Under the pieces are notes generated by a model that worked only from the letters and a program-made list of their open reading frames with translations, did no database searches and was not told the DNA's origin. From the NCBI RefSeq assembly GCF_003730135.1, contig NZ_RJVO01000001.1, positions 582,001 to 646,000 on the forward strand: a stretch of DNA of 64,000 nucleotides, written 5' to 3'. This DNA comes from Stagnimonas aquatica. Lineage in GTDB: Bacteria; Pseudomonadota; Gammaproteobacteria; Nevskiales; Nevskiaceae. Position 1 is the stretch's first letter. Each line of letters opens with the position of its first letter. A program made the translations under genes and the position numbers. This document shows, piece by piece, positions 62,838-64,000 of the stretch.

Positions 62838-63082
62838 ATCCCGCCAGCTTAGCGGTGCAGCTCCGCCTTTGGCGGCTGGCTTAAAGAGACGCGACCGGCG
62901 ACGGCCGCCCCGGCGTCGTGCTGGAACTGGGCGATGCAGGGCGGTCCGGAAACCCCGAGAACACCTCAAGGCGCGCAATCCCCTCCCCAAATGGGGACTG
63001 CCCGGCGTCGCCCCCGCGCACCACCATCGCTCCCGACCTGTCACAGCCCCCCGTGGCAGGCGCTCACCGCCTCGGGAACCAC

Positions 63083-64000
63083 ATGGACGACCTCATTCAC
63101 ACCGCTGCGGCCCACCGGCCGCACCAGCCCGGGCGCCGTCACTGGCTGAGCCTGGCCCTGCTGCTCAGCGCCGGCCTCGCCGCCTGTGGCAGTGACCAAG
63201 CCAGCGTCGATCTCACGCCGCCGGTGACACCCACCACCTTTACCGCCAGCGCCAGCGCCGGCAGCGGCGGCCGCATCAGCCCGGCGAGCCAGACGGTGAA
63301 CGCCGGCAGCACCGCCAGCTTCACGGTGAGTGCCGACAGCGGCTTTCACCTGCTCGGCGTCAGCGGCTGCGGCGGCAGCCTGAGCGGCAGCAGCTACACC
63401 ACGGCGCCGATGAACGCCAACTGCGCGATCAGCGCCAGCTTCGAGGCGGACGTGGTCACGCCCAGCCGCTACACCATCAGCACCAGCGCCGGCGCTGGCG
63501 GCAGCATCAGCCCGACCAGCCAGGTCGTGGATGCCGGCGCGGTGGCGAGCTTCACCATCACTCCCGACAGCGGCTTCGTCGTGCAGGATGCCAGCGGCTG
63601 CGGCGGCGCCCGTGACACCAGCAACGTCTACACCACCGCCGCGATCAATGCCGACTGCACCATCACCGCGAGCTTCGTCGCCGAACCGCCGGCGCCGCTG
63701 GTGACGGTCACCGCCAGCGCCGGCGCGGGCGGGCAGATCAGCCCCGCCAGCCAGCAGGTCCGGCGCGGCGGAACCACCGTCTTCACCGTCACCGCCGATA
63801 GCGGCTTTCGCATCCGCGCGGTCAGCGGCTGCGGCGGCAGCCTCGCCGGCAACAGCTACACCACCGGCGCGATCATCGACGCCTGCGAGGTGAGCGCCAG
63901 CTTCGAGGCCGAGGCGCCGACGGCGGCGGCGCGCAAGCTCAACGACACCGGCGTGGTCTACTGCGCCCGCGAGGTCGGTCGCAACGACGGCGACAATCGC
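63083..64000 (+). CDS. Lipoprotein with three InlB-like B-repeats, start of a DUF1566-like domain (cut by window edge)
   Basis: The first 306 codons of a longer gene. A basic N-terminus and hydrophobic run (LSLALLLSAGLAAC) end in a lipobox cysteine, so it is a lipoprotein. Then come three ~77-residue repeats (from about residues 52, 130 and 207), each with SAGxGGxISPxSQ, FTVxADSGF, SGCGG, YTT and a second cysteine before SASF. This is the divergent InlB B-repeat pattern, with one likely disulfide per repeat. After the repeats KLNDTGVVYCAREVGRNDGDN resembles the start of DUF1566/Lcl-type domains. The downstream end is missing. A surface-exposed binding role is inferred. Confidence 0.85.
   Translation, partial: MDDLIHTAAAHRPHQPGRRHWLSLALLLSAGLAACGSDQASVDLTPPVTPTTFTASASAGSGGRISPASQTVNAGSTASFTVSADSGFHLLGVSGCGGSLSGSSYTTAPMNANCAISASFEADVVTPSRYTISTSAGAGGSISPTSQVVDAGAVASFTITPDSGFVVQDASGCGGARDTSNVYTTAAINADCTITASFVAEPPAPLVTVTASAGAGGQISPASQQVRRGGTTVFTVTADSGFRIRAVSGCGGSLAGNSYTTGAIIDACEVSASFEAEAPTAAARKLNDTGVVYCAREVGRNDGDNR
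63236..63937 (+). repeat. Three 231-bp coding repeats in the lipoprotein gene
   Basis: Units begin at about 63236, 63470 and 63701. Each encodes an InlB-like module with a conserved S-G-C-G-G and a second cysteine. The nucleotide period is close to 231 bp; sequence divergence between copies is moderate, so they are old duplications. Confidence 0.75.

Noticed and set aside
62838-63082. Possible riboswitch or RNA gene upstream of the repeat lipoprotein
   Set aside because: I looked for known riboswitch cores and found none; only short G+C-rich stems are present.

Overview
The window is G+C-rich, densely coding chromosomal DNA from a gammaproteobacterium. The gene order mraZ-rsmH-ftsL-ftsI-murE-murF-mraY-murD-ftsW-murG-murC, with the RNase P RNA gene just upstream, and the kdsD-kdsC-lptCAB-rpoN-hpf-ptsN-hprK-rapZ-PTS block fit the Xanthomonadales/Nevskiales side of the class, where HPr kinase and an incomplete regulatory PTS occur together. 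This placement is an inference from synteny. I see no phage, CRISPR array, tRNA or rRNA genes.

Layout. 1-12000 (minus): division and cell-wall (dcw) operon, cut at murC on the left, with almost every junction an overlapping ATGA/TGATG/GTGA. Two repeat insertions break this pattern: a hairpin-rich element at the murG start and a 107-bp tandem repeat carrying two tiny coupled ORFs between ftsI and murE. 12388-12786: rnpB. 12846-15856 (plus): SRPBCC protein, cobalamin-binding-like protein, large orphan lipoprotein. 15958-25129 (mostly minus): an ABC exporter-ibaG-murA-hisG-hisD operon of the usual type, interrupted by a 269-bp foldback element, a lower-G+C unknown ORF, and a HipA-like/SelT-W/YgiD/GST group. 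25208-38140 (plus): photolyase, rRNA methyltransferase, LPS (Kdo and Lpt) genes, sigma-54, ribosome hibernation factor and the regulatory PTS. 38409-42035 (minus): secreted esterase, old yellow enzyme, AcpH, crotonase. 42503-42727: a stand-alone paralogue of the N-terminal domain of ribosomal protein L11. 42795-44078 (minus): metY. 44361-51696 (plus): acyl-CoA carboxylation operon of the acyclic terpene (Atu) type. 51847-55136: Fic protein and small accessory genes. 55179-59230: esterase, propionyl-CoA synthetase-like ligase, SDR. 59270-62837 (minus): TonB receptor and MFS permease. 63083-64000: start of a repeat-containing lipoprotein, cut by the right edge.

Two themes stand out. First, several families of palindromic intergenic repeats have inserted at gene junctions while keeping the flanking genes open. 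In the Atu operon some are translated as part of AtuA and the biotin carrier protein, and one lies where the carboxylase alpha subunit is split in two. Second, the L11-like 74-residue protein at 42503 is clearly an L11 N-terminal domain, but every proline of the thiopeptide/GTPase-centre helix is replaced and the rRNA-binding domain is absent. It sits alone between non-coding DNA and a perfect 16-bp hairpin. This is the best candidate here for something undescribed.
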